A stretch of DNA of 20,868 nt, taken from UBA11996 sp964394975 (GTDB lineage: Bacteria; Chloroflexota; Dehalococcoidia; Lucifugimonadales; UBA826). Below are positions 7,486-14,933 of this stretch, piece after piece. The translations under genes were made by a program, and so were the position numbers. Position 1 is the first letter of the stretch; the number at the start of each line of letters is the position of its first letter. Where the stretch lies: the NCBI GenBank assembly GCA_964394975.1, contig CAYMZR010000029.1, positions 1 through 20,868 of the forward strand, read 5' to 3'. The notes beneath the pieces are model-generated. The model ran no database searches. It was not told where the DNA came from and saw only the letters and a program-made list of their open reading frames with translations.

Positions 7486-8370
7486 ATGAAGGTTTCAAAA
7501 CCATCGACAAATATTTGGGTATTTTCTTGTCTGATCCTACTATTACTGGGCTGCTCTTCAGTAGAAGATTCTGATTTGCCTTCTGAAAATATTGAAGCTG
7601 GGACAAGTACTGTGCTGGCTGAGGGTAGTTTGTCTGTTGAACCAATAGCAACTTTAGAAACACCAAAAGCTCTTGATAGGGGTACAGTTAGTGTTACTGC
7701 TGCGGAACCCACCGTGGTTACGAAATTGCAGACCCCTACAACCGTTGTAGAAGTATTGACTCCTAAAACAACTATATCTACTGGTTCTTCAGGACTTAAT
7801 TCTTCGTCCTCAAGACAGGCGGATCTGACAGCGCAAAGTGAAACGATTGCCATATCTTTTCAGGCCGGATCAATGGCCAGGTACAAGATTGGTGAGCAAT
7901 TTGCCCGATTACCTACACCTATAACTGCAATCGGGGAAACGTCGGGAATAAATGGGAAAGTGTATTTAAATAAAGATGGTCACGTCAGTGACTCCAATTC
8001 ATCTGTCATTATCGTTGATGTGCAATCTTTGAAAAGTGATGAAAATAAAAGGGACAATTGGGTGCGGAGAAATGGAGGCATTGGTTCAGAGATATCCATT
8101 GATGTCCTTGAAATTTTGGGTCACCCTTGGCCGCTGCCAGAGGCCGGAGATATGGAAGTCTCAATAAACGGAAACATGACTATATCTGAAATTACAAAAC
8201 CAGTTGTGTGGGAAGGTCTGTTATTAATAGAAAATAAAGGTATAACCGGTTCAATATCTACAGTAATAACCTGGGATCAGTTCTCACTTTCAAAGCCAAA
8301 ATTACCTTTCATAATTAGTGTAGATGACGAAATTGTTCTTGAATTGGATGTGGTGGCAACTGTCGAATAG
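7486..8370 (+). CDS. YceI-like domain lipoprotein
   Basis: A lipoprotein of about 294 residues from the ATG at 7486, with AGGTG 7 nt upstream (an in-frame GTG at 7465 is possible). The signal peptide ends in a clear lipobox LLLG-Cys23. Residues about 25-115 are a low-complexity Ser/Thr/Val/Pro linker. The C-terminal part, from about residue 125, resembles YceI-family domains: SMARYKIGEQFARLPTPI, then INGKVYLNKDG, SLKSDENKRDNWVRRNG, and a later SINGNMTISEITKPV strand region. YceI domains are lipocalin-like barrels that bind long isoprenoid or similar lipid molecules. The gene follows the cupredoxin gene after 42 nt and is probably co-transcribed. The ligand is unknown. Confidence 0.78.
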   Translation: MKVSKPSTNIWVFSCLILLLLGCSSVEDSDLPSENIEAGTSTVLAEGSLSVEPIATLETPKALDRGTVSVTAAEPTVVTKLQTPTTVVEVLTPKTTISTGSSGLNSSSSRQADLTAQSETIAISFQAGSMARYKIGEQFARLPTPITAIGETSGINGKVYLNKDGHVSDSNSSVIIVDVQSLKSDENKRDNWVRRNGGIGSEISIDVLEILGHPWPLPEAGDMEVSINGNMTISEITKPVVWEGLLLIENKGITGSISTVITWDQFSLSKPKLPFIISVDDEIVLELDVVATVE

Positions 8371-8423
8371 TGGGCCTTATGTTGTACATTGAAATATTGG
8401 ACACCCTAAATGTGGTGTACTCG

Positions 8424-8453
8424 TTGACTGCAGCTTCTTTAGACTAATATACT
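8424..8453 (+). promoter_or_regulatory. Probable dnaN promoter
   Basis: TTGACT (8424-8429), an 18-nt spacer and TATACT (8448-8453), 41 nt before the dnaN ATG. It has the same form, cgTTGACY-N18-TANACT, as the cupredoxin promoter. Confidence 0.55.
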
Positions 8454-8493
8454 TACTTCATTCTTGAGTCACAATTACTGAGGAGTGCTCAAT

Positions 8494-9630
8494 ATGAAAG
8501 TATCTTGTCTTCAGCAGAATCTTAGTAGAGCCTTGGCAATAGTCGGTAGAGCGGTTGCAACTAGAAGTAATTTGCCGGTTCTCCAGAATGTGAAAATTGC
8601 TACAGAAGATGGCATGTTAGTTTTAACGGCCACTAATTTGGATATCGCCATTACCACTAGAGTTGGAGCTCAAGTGGAGAAAGAAGGAGAGGTTACAATA
8701 CCGGCCCGCTTACTTTCTGATTTCGTAAATTCTCTACCTGATGATCGAATCGAAATTGAGTCTGTAGCAGAGCCTCTAAGTGTTTCGTTAAATTGTCAGA
8801 GATTCTCAGCAAATATCAATGGTACTGATCCTGATGAATTTCCTCCTATCCCTGCCGTTGATGAAGGTGCAACTATAAAAGTTGATCCTCAACTTCTTAG
8901 GGACACTGTAACTCACGTTGCTTTTGCAGCAGCTACAGAAGACTCTCGACCGGTACTAACAGGAATAAAAGTTGAAGTAAACCAGTCTGATTTCACTTTT
9001 GCCGCAGCGGACGGATTTAGATTGGCGGTTTATGAAGGTAAGTTACTGGAACCAATCTCTGAGCCAATGGAGTTTATTATTCCTGCCAAAGCCCTCCAGG
9101 AAGTCGGGCGACTTATCGGTACAGATGATACCGCAGTGGAATTTACAGTTACTTCCGCTGGAACTCATGCTTTGTTCAATATCGGAAATGTTGAAATTGT
9201 CTCTCAGCTTATGCCAGGTTCGTTCCCAAACTTCAGATCGCTCATTCCTGGTGAATATAAGAACCGCGTAATCCTAGAAAATTCTGACTTCACACGAGCA
9301 GTGAAGACTTCTTCTATTTTTGCTCGGGATGGTAGCGGAATCTTGAGGATTCAGATTGTGAATGACGAAAATGGCGGAAAGCTATCGATTTCCTCAAGGG
9401 CCGAAGAGGTAGGTGATAATCAAGGTGAGATAGATGGTGCTGTGGAAGGGGAGGTCGATGAAGATTCTCGAATAGCTTTCAATAATAAATATTTGGCAGA
9501 GGTTCTCGATGTTCTAGGAGATGGAGAGGTTGCCTTCGAAATGACCTCGGCCTCAAGCCCTGGAGTGGTGAGAGCTACCGGTAAAGAAGGTTACACCCAC
9601 GTGGTCATGCCAATGTTTGTCCAGTGGTAG
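8494..9630 (+). CDS. dnaN: DNA polymerase III sliding clamp, beta subunit
   Basis: The ring-shaped processivity clamp of the replicative polymerase; 378 residues, the usual length. The start is the ATG at 8494 with AGGAG at 8481-8485; a GTG at 8485 overlaps that site and is rejected. Recognisable features are the N-terminal MKVSCLQQNLSRALAIVGRAV, SNLPVLQNVKI and TNLDIAI, the middle EDSRPVLTGIKV and AADGFRLAVYE, and the C-terminal IAFNNKYLAEVL and VVMPMFVQW ending. An acidic insert (GAVEGEVDEDSR) precedes the third-domain helix. dnaA, recF and gyrB, the common neighbours, are absent from this window, and no DnaA-box cluster was seen upstream. It has its own promoter. Confidence 0.96.
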   Translation: MKVSCLQQNLSRALAIVGRAVATRSNLPVLQNVKIATEDGMLVLTATNLDIAITTRVGAQVEKEGEVTIPARLLSDFVNSLPDDRIEIESVAEPLSVSLNCQRFSANINGTDPDEFPPIPAVDEGATIKVDPQLLRDTVTHVAFAAATEDSRPVLTGIKVEVNQSDFTFAAADGFRLAVYEGKLLEPISEPMEFIIPAKALQEVGRLIGTDDTAVEFTVTSAGTHALFNIGNVEIVSQLMPGSFPNFRSLIPGEYKNRVILENSDFTRAVKTSSIFARDGSGILRIQIVNDENGGKLSISSRAEEVGDNQGEIDGAVEGEVDEDSRIAFNNKYLAEVLDVLGDGEVAFEMTSASSPGVVRATGKEGYTHVVMPMFVQW

Positions 9631-9699
9631 GCGGAATTTAGATTTTTGTTGGTTGCGGGCCCCTTCTGCCCTTCAATTCAAACGTATTCGTATATTTAA

Positions 9700-10947
9700 A
9701 TGTTCTCACGTCTCTATTATGGATGGTGGATAGTTTCAGGAGCTATCCTCTGCAATTTTGCATTCCTGAGTGTAAGCCAATCTTCCATCGGCGTATTCAC
9801 CCTACCCATTGTGGACGATCTAGGCTGGAAAGTTTGGCAATATACGTTGGGACCCTCCATTGCAATTGGTACGGGAGCGTTCTCGAGTATTCTAGTCGGA
9901 AGTATCCTTGATCAGAAAGGACCCAGACCGCTGATATTTATTGGGGCTTCCATGAGTGCTCTGTGCCTCATTTTGCTTGGGATCCAGTCCAGTTTAATGT
10001 GGTATTTGTTCTTATATTTAATCGCTGGATTTGTTGGATGGAATTTATTTAGCCCGTTTGTAGTGAATTCTGCTGTTAATAAGTGGTTTGTCAGGAAGAG
10101 GGGATGGGCACTGGCACTAGGATCGTCGGGAATATCTCTGGGTAGCTTGGTGACCCCTCTAATATTGACTGGAATTGTGGATAACTTTGGTTGGCGGACC
10201 GGATATTTCTTCCTCGGTGTTTTTGTACTTATTCTGATTATCCCTGTAAGTTTCTTTATGCGTCGAACCCCTGAAGATCATGGCCTTTTACCTGACGGGA
10301 TTGATGACTACTATGACCCAGGTTCATTAGATATACCTGAATCTGAATTCCGACCTTTCAATCGTTCAGAAGCAATCAATACCAGTAGTTTTTGGTTCCT
10401 AGTCTTTGGGTTTACTTTGATAGCGGCAGGGCTTGCTTGTGTGTTGATACATGCAATTCCGTTTTCTCAGGAGTCAGGTTTTGCTCGAACTGTCGGAGCA
10501 ATTGGTATTTCAGTCAACGGCCTTGCCAATCTGTCATCAAAGCCGGTATGGGGGTTTGCAATGCAAAGATTTCATCCAAGATTTCTTGTGGTAGCAGCCT
10601 ACGCTATATCTTCCATCGGGGTTTCTTTAATGTTGCTATCGGGTCCAATTTCACTGATTCCAATATTATTGGCAGGGTTTTTCCTATATGGTTTTGGATT
10701 TGGGGGAACCATTCCTTTAAGTGAATCTTTGTGGGCACGATATTTCGGCCGGGCACATATAGGATCCATAAGAGGTGTCACACAGCCAATCAGAATACTT
10801 GGCACAGCTGTGGTCCCGGTATTGGTTGGGCTATTGTTTGATATCACCGATACCTACAGACCAGGGTTTGTATTGGTGATCGGAGCTCTTCTTCTAGGGG
10901 CCATTCTGGTTTTCTTGTCAAGAGAACCCCAGAGGACTGAATCGTAA
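9700..10947 (+). CDS. MFS transporter, monocarboxylate/OFA-type
   Basis: A 415-residue inner-membrane major facilitator with about 12 hydrophobic segments. The start YYGWWIVSGAILCNF is typical of MFS porters for monocarboxylates or oxalate/formate antiport. A motif-A-like loop GSILDQKGPRP follows helix 2 (about residues 68-78), and a repeat of it occurs in the middle of the protein (GLANLSSKPVWG). A polar central loop (about residues 190-225) separates the two halves. The substrate cannot be assigned; an organic acid is the best guess. No ribosome binding site precedes the ATG, while TATATT lies 4 nt upstream, so the mRNA could be leaderless. It is convergent with the second MFS gene, 40 nt away. 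Confidence 0.85.
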   Translation: MFSRLYYGWWIVSGAILCNFAFLSVSQSSIGVFTLPIVDDLGWKVWQYTLGPSIAIGTGAFSSILVGSILDQKGPRPLIFIGASMSALCLILLGIQSSLMWYLFLYLIAGFVGWNLFSPFVVNSAVNKWFVRKRGWALALGSSGISLGSLVTPLILTGIVDNFGWRTGYFFLGVFVLILIIPVSFFMRRTPEDHGLLPDGIDDYYDPGSLDIPESEFRPFNRSEAINTSSFWFLVFGFTLIAAGLACVLIHAIPFSQESGFARTVGAIGISVNGLANLSSKPVWGFAMQRFHPRFLVVAAYAISSIGVSLMLLSGPISLIPILLAGFFLYGFGFGGTIPLSESLWARYFGRAHIGSIRGVTQPIRILGTAVVPVLVGLLFDITDTYRPGFVLVIGALLLGAILVFLSREPQRTES

Positions 10948-10987
10948 GTAGGTTATCGGCCGTATTGTTTTAGCAACCAAGTATTTT

Positions 10988-12265
10988 CTAATTGGCTTGA
11001 TGAGTTTGTAATATTGTTCCCAGGTTTCTAACGTTCCTGTTCATAAAGAAAGGCCCGATTGCAAAAACGGCGATGAGAATCCCACCTATTGCTACCGCAA
11101 TGGGAACTCCAGTGGTGTCTTCCCCAATATATCTTGATAGCGCCCCAGCATACATTCCACCTAGAGGCATTATGCTCCATGTCATCCCGTAGAATCCCAT
11201 AACTCTTCCCCTCATATGGTTTGGAACCATCATTTGTAGCGAGCTCATTATCGATATCATGTAGCACGAACTACTTACTCCGACGATAAAAAGAAGAACG
11301 AGGGCGACGTAATAATTTCCATATTGCATTGAAGAGAGGGCAAAACCAGCTATTGAAAGGCCAAAAAACACGGATCCAAATATTATTAACAGTCCTTTTT
11401 GTTTGAAATTTCCGGTTCTTCCAATAATCATGGTGGCGGATAGTGCGCCAATTCCGCCTAGACCCATCAAAACTCCCTGACCATCCGCGCCTACCTTGAG
11501 TATATTTACGGCGAAGACAGGCATCATTGGTATATATGCCATACCAAAGAAACTGTTAAAGAATGTAATACAAATTAATATCAAAAACACATTGTTTTTC
11601 CATATAAAACGAACACCTTCCAATAAATCATTGCTTTTCGATGACGGCTGAGCTTCAGATTCATCTTTTGGTACTGTAAGTGAGAGTACTACCGCAGCCA
11701 TTGTAAAAAACCCTAGAGCCGAGATCAGAAAAGATGTAGCTGTTCCAGTTAGGGAAATTACCACTCCTGCTATAGCTGGGGCTATTATTCTAGTTCCTGT
11801 CCATATTGCTGAATTTAGTGCCACAGCGTTCATCATTACTGATTTATCGATTAGACTGGGGTATATAGCCACTCTCGCAGGCTGGTCAAAAGCGTTGATA
11901 GCTCCGCTAAGGAAGGCTAAAGCTATGACGTGCCATGCCTGGACGACCCCTGCGAAAGTTAACCCTGCTAGAACCAATATTATTAGGCCGTTAATTGTTT
12001 GGGTTATGCCTATTAATTTTTTTCGATCGAGCCTGTCTGCAACGACTCCTCCAAAGATATTCAACACTATGGCGGGAAGTGCATTAGCCAAGCCAACATA
12101 ACCCAAATATAGAGGTGATTCAGTTAAATCATGGATGATCCAGAATTGACTGAAGTTCAACATCTGAAACCCGATAACTGATGCCAATGTACCGAACCAG
12201 TAAGCCCGGTAAGACGGATAGGCCATTGCTGGGCCAAGAAATTTTTGAGAAAGTGCTGATACCAT
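10988..12265 (-). CDS. MFS transporter of the MFS_3 (EntS-like exporter) type
   Basis: A 425-residue, 12-helix membrane transporter. The start PSYRAYWFGTLASVIGFQM, the motif-A loop GGVVADRLDRKKLI (about residues 72-85) and NAFDQPARVAIYPSLI (about residues 123-138) are typical of the MFS_3 group, which includes siderophore and drug exporters. Its ATG directly abuts the TAA of the upstream flavoenzyme gene (TAAATG, no gap), so translation is probably coupled. It is the last gene of the VOC, flavoenzyme, MFS operon. It may export a product or toxic intermediate of the pathway, or import the substrate; direction and substrate are not shown by the sequence. Confidence 0.88.
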   Translation of the reverse strand: MVSALSQKFLGPAMAYPSYRAYWFGTLASVIGFQMLNFSQFWIIHDLTESPLYLGYVGLANALPAIVLNIFGGVVADRLDRKKLIGITQTINGLIILVLAGLTFAGVVQAWHVIALAFLSGAINAFDQPARVAIYPSLIDKSVMMNAVALNSAIWTGTRIIAPAIAGVVISLTGTATSFLISALGFFTMAAVVLSLTVPKDESEAQPSSKSNDLLEGVRFIWKNNVFLILICITFFNSFFGMAYIPMMPVFAVNILKVGADGQGVLMGLGGIGALSATMIIGRTGNFKQKGLLIIFGSVFFGLSIAGFALSSMQYGNYYVALVLLFIVGVSSSCYMISIMSSLQMMVPNHMRGRVMGFYGMTWSIMPLGGMYAGALSRYIGEDTTGVPIAVAIGGILIAVFAIGPFFMNRNVRNLGTILQTHQAN

Positions 12266-13420
12266 TTATGCGCTGAAGTACTCGCTCCCATAAGATTGAA
12301 AATGCGTAGCGCTGACCATGTAATGTTGGGAAGCTGCATACATATCCCTAAAGCACTGCTGTAGAGGATTGTTTCTGTTAAGGGCGGCCCCGCCCGCATA
12401 CTGGAAAGATTTTGTCACTATGTCCAATGATTCTTGAGTGACCCAGGACCCAATGGCTCTGATTTTCGCCTGTTCCCTAATACTTAATCTTTCATCTCTT
12501 TGTGCAGATTGCCAGGCTTCTTCGAATTCTTTCGAGGCTAGAGCATTCATCGCCCTGAGTTTAAGATCCAGTTGTGCTATATCAGATTGGAATATGGCGT
12601 TTGATGATATGGAGGGTTGCCCAGGTAATTTTCTCGATTTGGTTAGGGAAAAATTCGTAATTTCCTTAAGAGCCCTTTGTGCCGTACCTAACGCTATTCC
12701 GGCATGACCAAATACTACAAAAGCCGGTCTTTGTATTTTATATAAGTCTCCTCCGCGATTTGGAGTATCATCTCCCGACCAAGTCATATAGTCAGGAATA
12801 ATCACTTTCTCAACAGCAAAGTCATTGCTGCCGCTACCTCTGAGACCTGAAACATCCCAATTTTCTATCACTCTTACTTCTTCTGTCCTTAAAATGGCTC
12901 GAATTTCAATGGGTTCTTGCTTTGACTGCTGTATCTTTGCACCAGCTGTGACCCAGCTGGAAGTCTTTATCCCACTACCGTATGACCATTGCCCTGACAG
13001 TTCAAAGGAACCGTCCTCTTTGATTTTAGCTTCTCCCAAAGGTATTCCCACCCCAACAATCATGGGATGGGTTTCTCGATCGAAAACCTCATCTATGCCT
13101 CTGTCAGGTAGAAACGCCCCTGCCGATCCTACGTTTGTGGCGGATACCATGGTGCACCATGCAGCCGAGGTATCAATGATGGCCAACTTGGCTATTACTA
13201 GCATTTGGGTGACCGGATCTGCTTCTGCGCCACCCAGCTCCAATGGTAGTTTCAGACCAAGTAATCCTGCGTTAAGCAAAGCATCAGCAGTGGCTTGGGT
13301 CAGATATCCTTGATCCTCTGATTCCTGGAAATGTTCTTCTATGTCAGTTTGAACACCATCGACAGCATCAAGCAGTTCTTGCCGCTTTTCAAGTTGATCA
13401 GTTGACCACGGTGTACTCAA
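12266..13420 (-). CDS. Acyl-CoA-dehydrogenase-fold flavoenzyme, probable flavin-dependent monooxygenase
   Basis: A 384-residue cytoplasmic flavoprotein with the acyl-CoA dehydrogenase fold. The N-terminal helical domain includes LLNAGLLGLKLPLELGGAEADP (about residues 49-70). A central beta domain contains FELSGQWSYGSGIKTSSWVTAGA and WDVSGLRGSGSNDFAVEKV. The C-terminal helical domain ends in GGAALNRNNPLQQCFRDMYAA followed by SQHYM. This ending resembles group D monooxygenases such as HsaA, DszC and 4-hydroxyphenylacetate hydroxylase, which use reduced flavin and O2, rather than true acyl-CoA dehydrogenases. A flavin reductase gene is not present nearby. The start is TTG, with AGGGA overlapping the stop of the VOC gene 5 nt upstream; no ATG or GTG fits, and an in-frame stop lies just upstream. 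Hydroxylation of an aromatic or related compound is likely but the substrate is unknown. Confidence 0.82.
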   Translation of the reverse strand: MSTPWSTDQLEKRQELLDAVDGVQTDIEEHFQESEDQGYLTQATADALLNAGLLGLKLPLELGGAEADPVTQMLVIAKLAIIDTSAAWCTMVSATNVGSAGAFLPDRGIDEVFDRETHPMIVGVGIPLGEAKIKEDGSFELSGQWSYGSGIKTSSWVTAGAKIQQSKQEPIEIRAILRTEEVRVIENWDVSGLRGSGSNDFAVEKVIIPDYMTWSGDDTPNRGGDLYKIQRPAFVVFGHAGIALGTAQRALKEITNFSLTKSRKLPGQPSISSNAIFQSDIAQLDLKLRAMNALASKEFEEAWQSAQRDERLSIREQAKIRAIGSWVTQESLDIVTKSFQYAGGAALNRNNPLQQCFRDMYAASQHYMVSATHFQSYGSEYFSA

Positions 13421-13425
13421 GGTCC

Positions 13426-13899
13426 CTATGCGGGAATCCTGGACTTAGCCTGAGCTATCAGGGATTCTTCTGAGTCTTGGAGATTCACCGGGTCCGCGCA
13501 TGGTTGAGGTACGGGAAAACCCGTTCGGTAGTATATCTCTATGGTATTACCTTCGGGGTCCAAGGCATACATTCCAAAGGCATTTCCATGACTTACGGTC
13601 CTTTCTATGCGAACTTTTTCATTCAGAAAAACCTGATGGAAGTCTTTTAATTCTGATAATTCGTTCACATAAAAAGAAATTTGTTGGACCATCTTTGATC
13701 CTTCCGGTGCGTCCCGACCTTTCATTAAAACGAATTCGTGATGCTCTTCCTCAGGATTTGAGGACATGAAAACAATACCTCTTTCTTCAATTTCTTCATC
13801 GGTAATTTCTAGGCCCATTACACGTGAATAGAAATCTCGCATTTTGGACAAATCATGAGTGTAAATTCCAACATGTCCCAAACCAGCTACTGAAGGCAT
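13426..13899 (-). CDS. VOC-family metalloenzyme, extradiol-dioxygenase/glyoxalase-like
   Basis: A 157-residue enzyme of the vicinal oxygen chelate fold. The start MPSVAGLGHVGIYTHDL has an excellent AGGAGGGG site; the open frame runs 37 codons further upstream but lacks any such signal. Likely metal ligands are His9 (GHVGIYTHDL), His53 or His54 (EEHHEFVLMK) and Glu121 (GNTIEIYY), an arrangement like catechol 2,3-dioxygenase. It contains one pair of beta-alpha-beta repeats, with a Pro-rich C-terminal tail. It is the first gene of the operon with the flavoenzyme and MFS exporter. Next to a probable hydroxylase and divergent from an FAH-family hydrolase, ring cleavage is the most natural role; glyoxalase-type isomerisation cannot be excluded. 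Confidence 0.85.
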   Translation of the reverse strand: MPSVAGLGHVGIYTHDLSKMRDFYSRVMGLEITDEEIEERGIVFMSSNPEEEHHEFVLMKGRDAPEGSKMVQQISFYVNELSELKDFHQVFLNEKVRIERTVSHGNAFGMYALDPEGNTIEIYYRTGFPVPQPCADPVNLQDSEESLIAQAKSRIPA

Positions 13900-13997
13900 A
13901 ATTCCCCTCCTAATTTTCTTAACACTTATTCGTTGGGTTAATGATATGCTAACGGACAACTTTTTGGAAACAGTTTCTGACAGGAGGCTAAACAGGT

Positions 13998-14921
13998 ATG
14001 AAACTAGCATTTTTTAATAACTTTACCTTAGGTGTTGTCAAAGGTGACAAGATTGTGGACATATCCATGGCAGTTCCAGTCAATGAACATAATCATGCGC
14101 AAGGGTTGCTGAACAGAGTCATTGAATCGTTTGATGATTACAGGCCTGGAATAGAAAAATTGGTTGCCTCTGAAGATGGAGTAGACATTTCCTCAGTTGT
14201 TTTTGATTCACCTGTTCCAAATCCGCACAATATTGTTTGTATGGCGGTTAACTACATGGAAGATGGAACTAGGGATGAACCGGCCCCAATTAATGCTTTC
14301 CCCAAATCACCAAATGCAGTCCTACCAGATGGAGGAACCATTGTTCTACCTGACGTACCTGCCACTATATTCGAACCTGAAGCTGAACTGGCTTTGATTA
14401 TAGGTAAAAAAGCCACTCAAATTAAAGCCGAAGAAGCCTACGATTATATATTTGGGTATATGAATTTTATTGATATGTCTGCTAGAGGCTTAACCAGCGG
14501 AGGTGGTGTATTTTTTCAAATGAAATCACGAGATACCTTCGCCCCTATGGGACCATATATTGTTACCGCCGATGAAGTTGATAACCCACAAAACCTACAA
14601 ATCAAACTACACGTAAATGGAGACTTGAAACAGAATTTCAATACTGATGATATGGCTCATAAAATTCCTCAGGCGCTAGAATGGATAACCTCCATCCACA
14701 CTTTGAATCCTGGAGATGTTTTGGCAACGGGGACTAACCATAGAGGCCTTAGTCCGATCATGGATGGAGATGTAGTAACCCTAGAGGGGGAGGGGATGGG
14801 ACTTTTAACCTTAAATGTACGAGATGATCTGAAAAGAGAATGGGAAAGAGCTACTAGATTAGAGAGAGAGGAGCAAGGGCATAGTGACACTGCCCCACAG
14901 ACTAAAGGAAAGTATGCCTGA
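13998..14921 (+). CDS. Fumarylacetoacetate hydrolase-family protein
   Basis: A 307-residue cytoplasmic metalloenzyme of the FAH family, whose members hydrolyse or isomerise C-C bonds in products of aromatic ring cleavage (such as fumarylacetoacetate, acylpyruvates and 2-hydroxyhepta-2,4-diene-1,7-dioate). The Mg2+/Ca2+ ligands are Glu126 and Glu128 in FEPEAEL and Asp159 in FIDMSARG. Further motifs are SRDTFAPMGPYIV and GDVLATGTNHRGLSPIMDGD. The glycine loop differs from the more usual GTPxGVG form. The tail after about residue 280 is charged and probably disordered. The ATG has AGGAGG about 10 nt upstream. It is divergent from the VOC-flavoenzyme-MFS operon and convergent with the aldolase-like gene 12 nt away. 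It would fit the hydrolysis step after ring opening. Confidence 0.9.
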   Translation: MKLAFFNNFTLGVVKGDKIVDISMAVPVNEHNHAQGLLNRVIESFDDYRPGIEKLVASEDGVDISSVVFDSPVPNPHNIVCMAVNYMEDGTRDEPAPINAFPKSPNAVLPDGGTIVLPDVPATIFEPEAELALIIGKKATQIKAEEAYDYIFGYMNFIDMSARGLTSGGGVFFQMKSRDTFAPMGPYIVTADEVDNPQNLQIKLHVNGDLKQNFNTDDMAHKIPQALEWITSIHTLNPGDVLATGTNHRGLSPIMDGDVVTLEGEGMGLLTLNVRDDLKREWERATRLEREEQGHSDTAPQTKGKYA

Positions 14922-14933
14922 TATTAGCAGGGG

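Noticed and set aside
8371..8493. A replication origin before dnaN.
   Set aside because: No DnaA boxes or AT-rich repeat cluster seen; the gap holds only a promoter and ribosome binding site.
10948..10987. A terminator between the two convergent MFS genes.
   Set aside because: Only a 4-bp GGTT/AACC pairing with a long loop and no T-run; too weak to call.
12825..13313. A 162-codon plus-strand frame inside the flavoenzyme gene.
   Set aside because: Antisense shadow of a gene with clear ACAD-fold motifs; no ribosome binding site.
13900..13997. An operator between the VOC and FAH genes (GTTA/TAAC inverted repeat).
   Set aside because: Arms of only 4 bp; expected by chance in AT-rich DNA.
13900..14010. 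A 37-residue N-terminal extension of the VOC protein.
   Set aside because: It reaches into the divergent FAH gene, while an AGGAGGGG site sits directly before the internal ATG at 13899.
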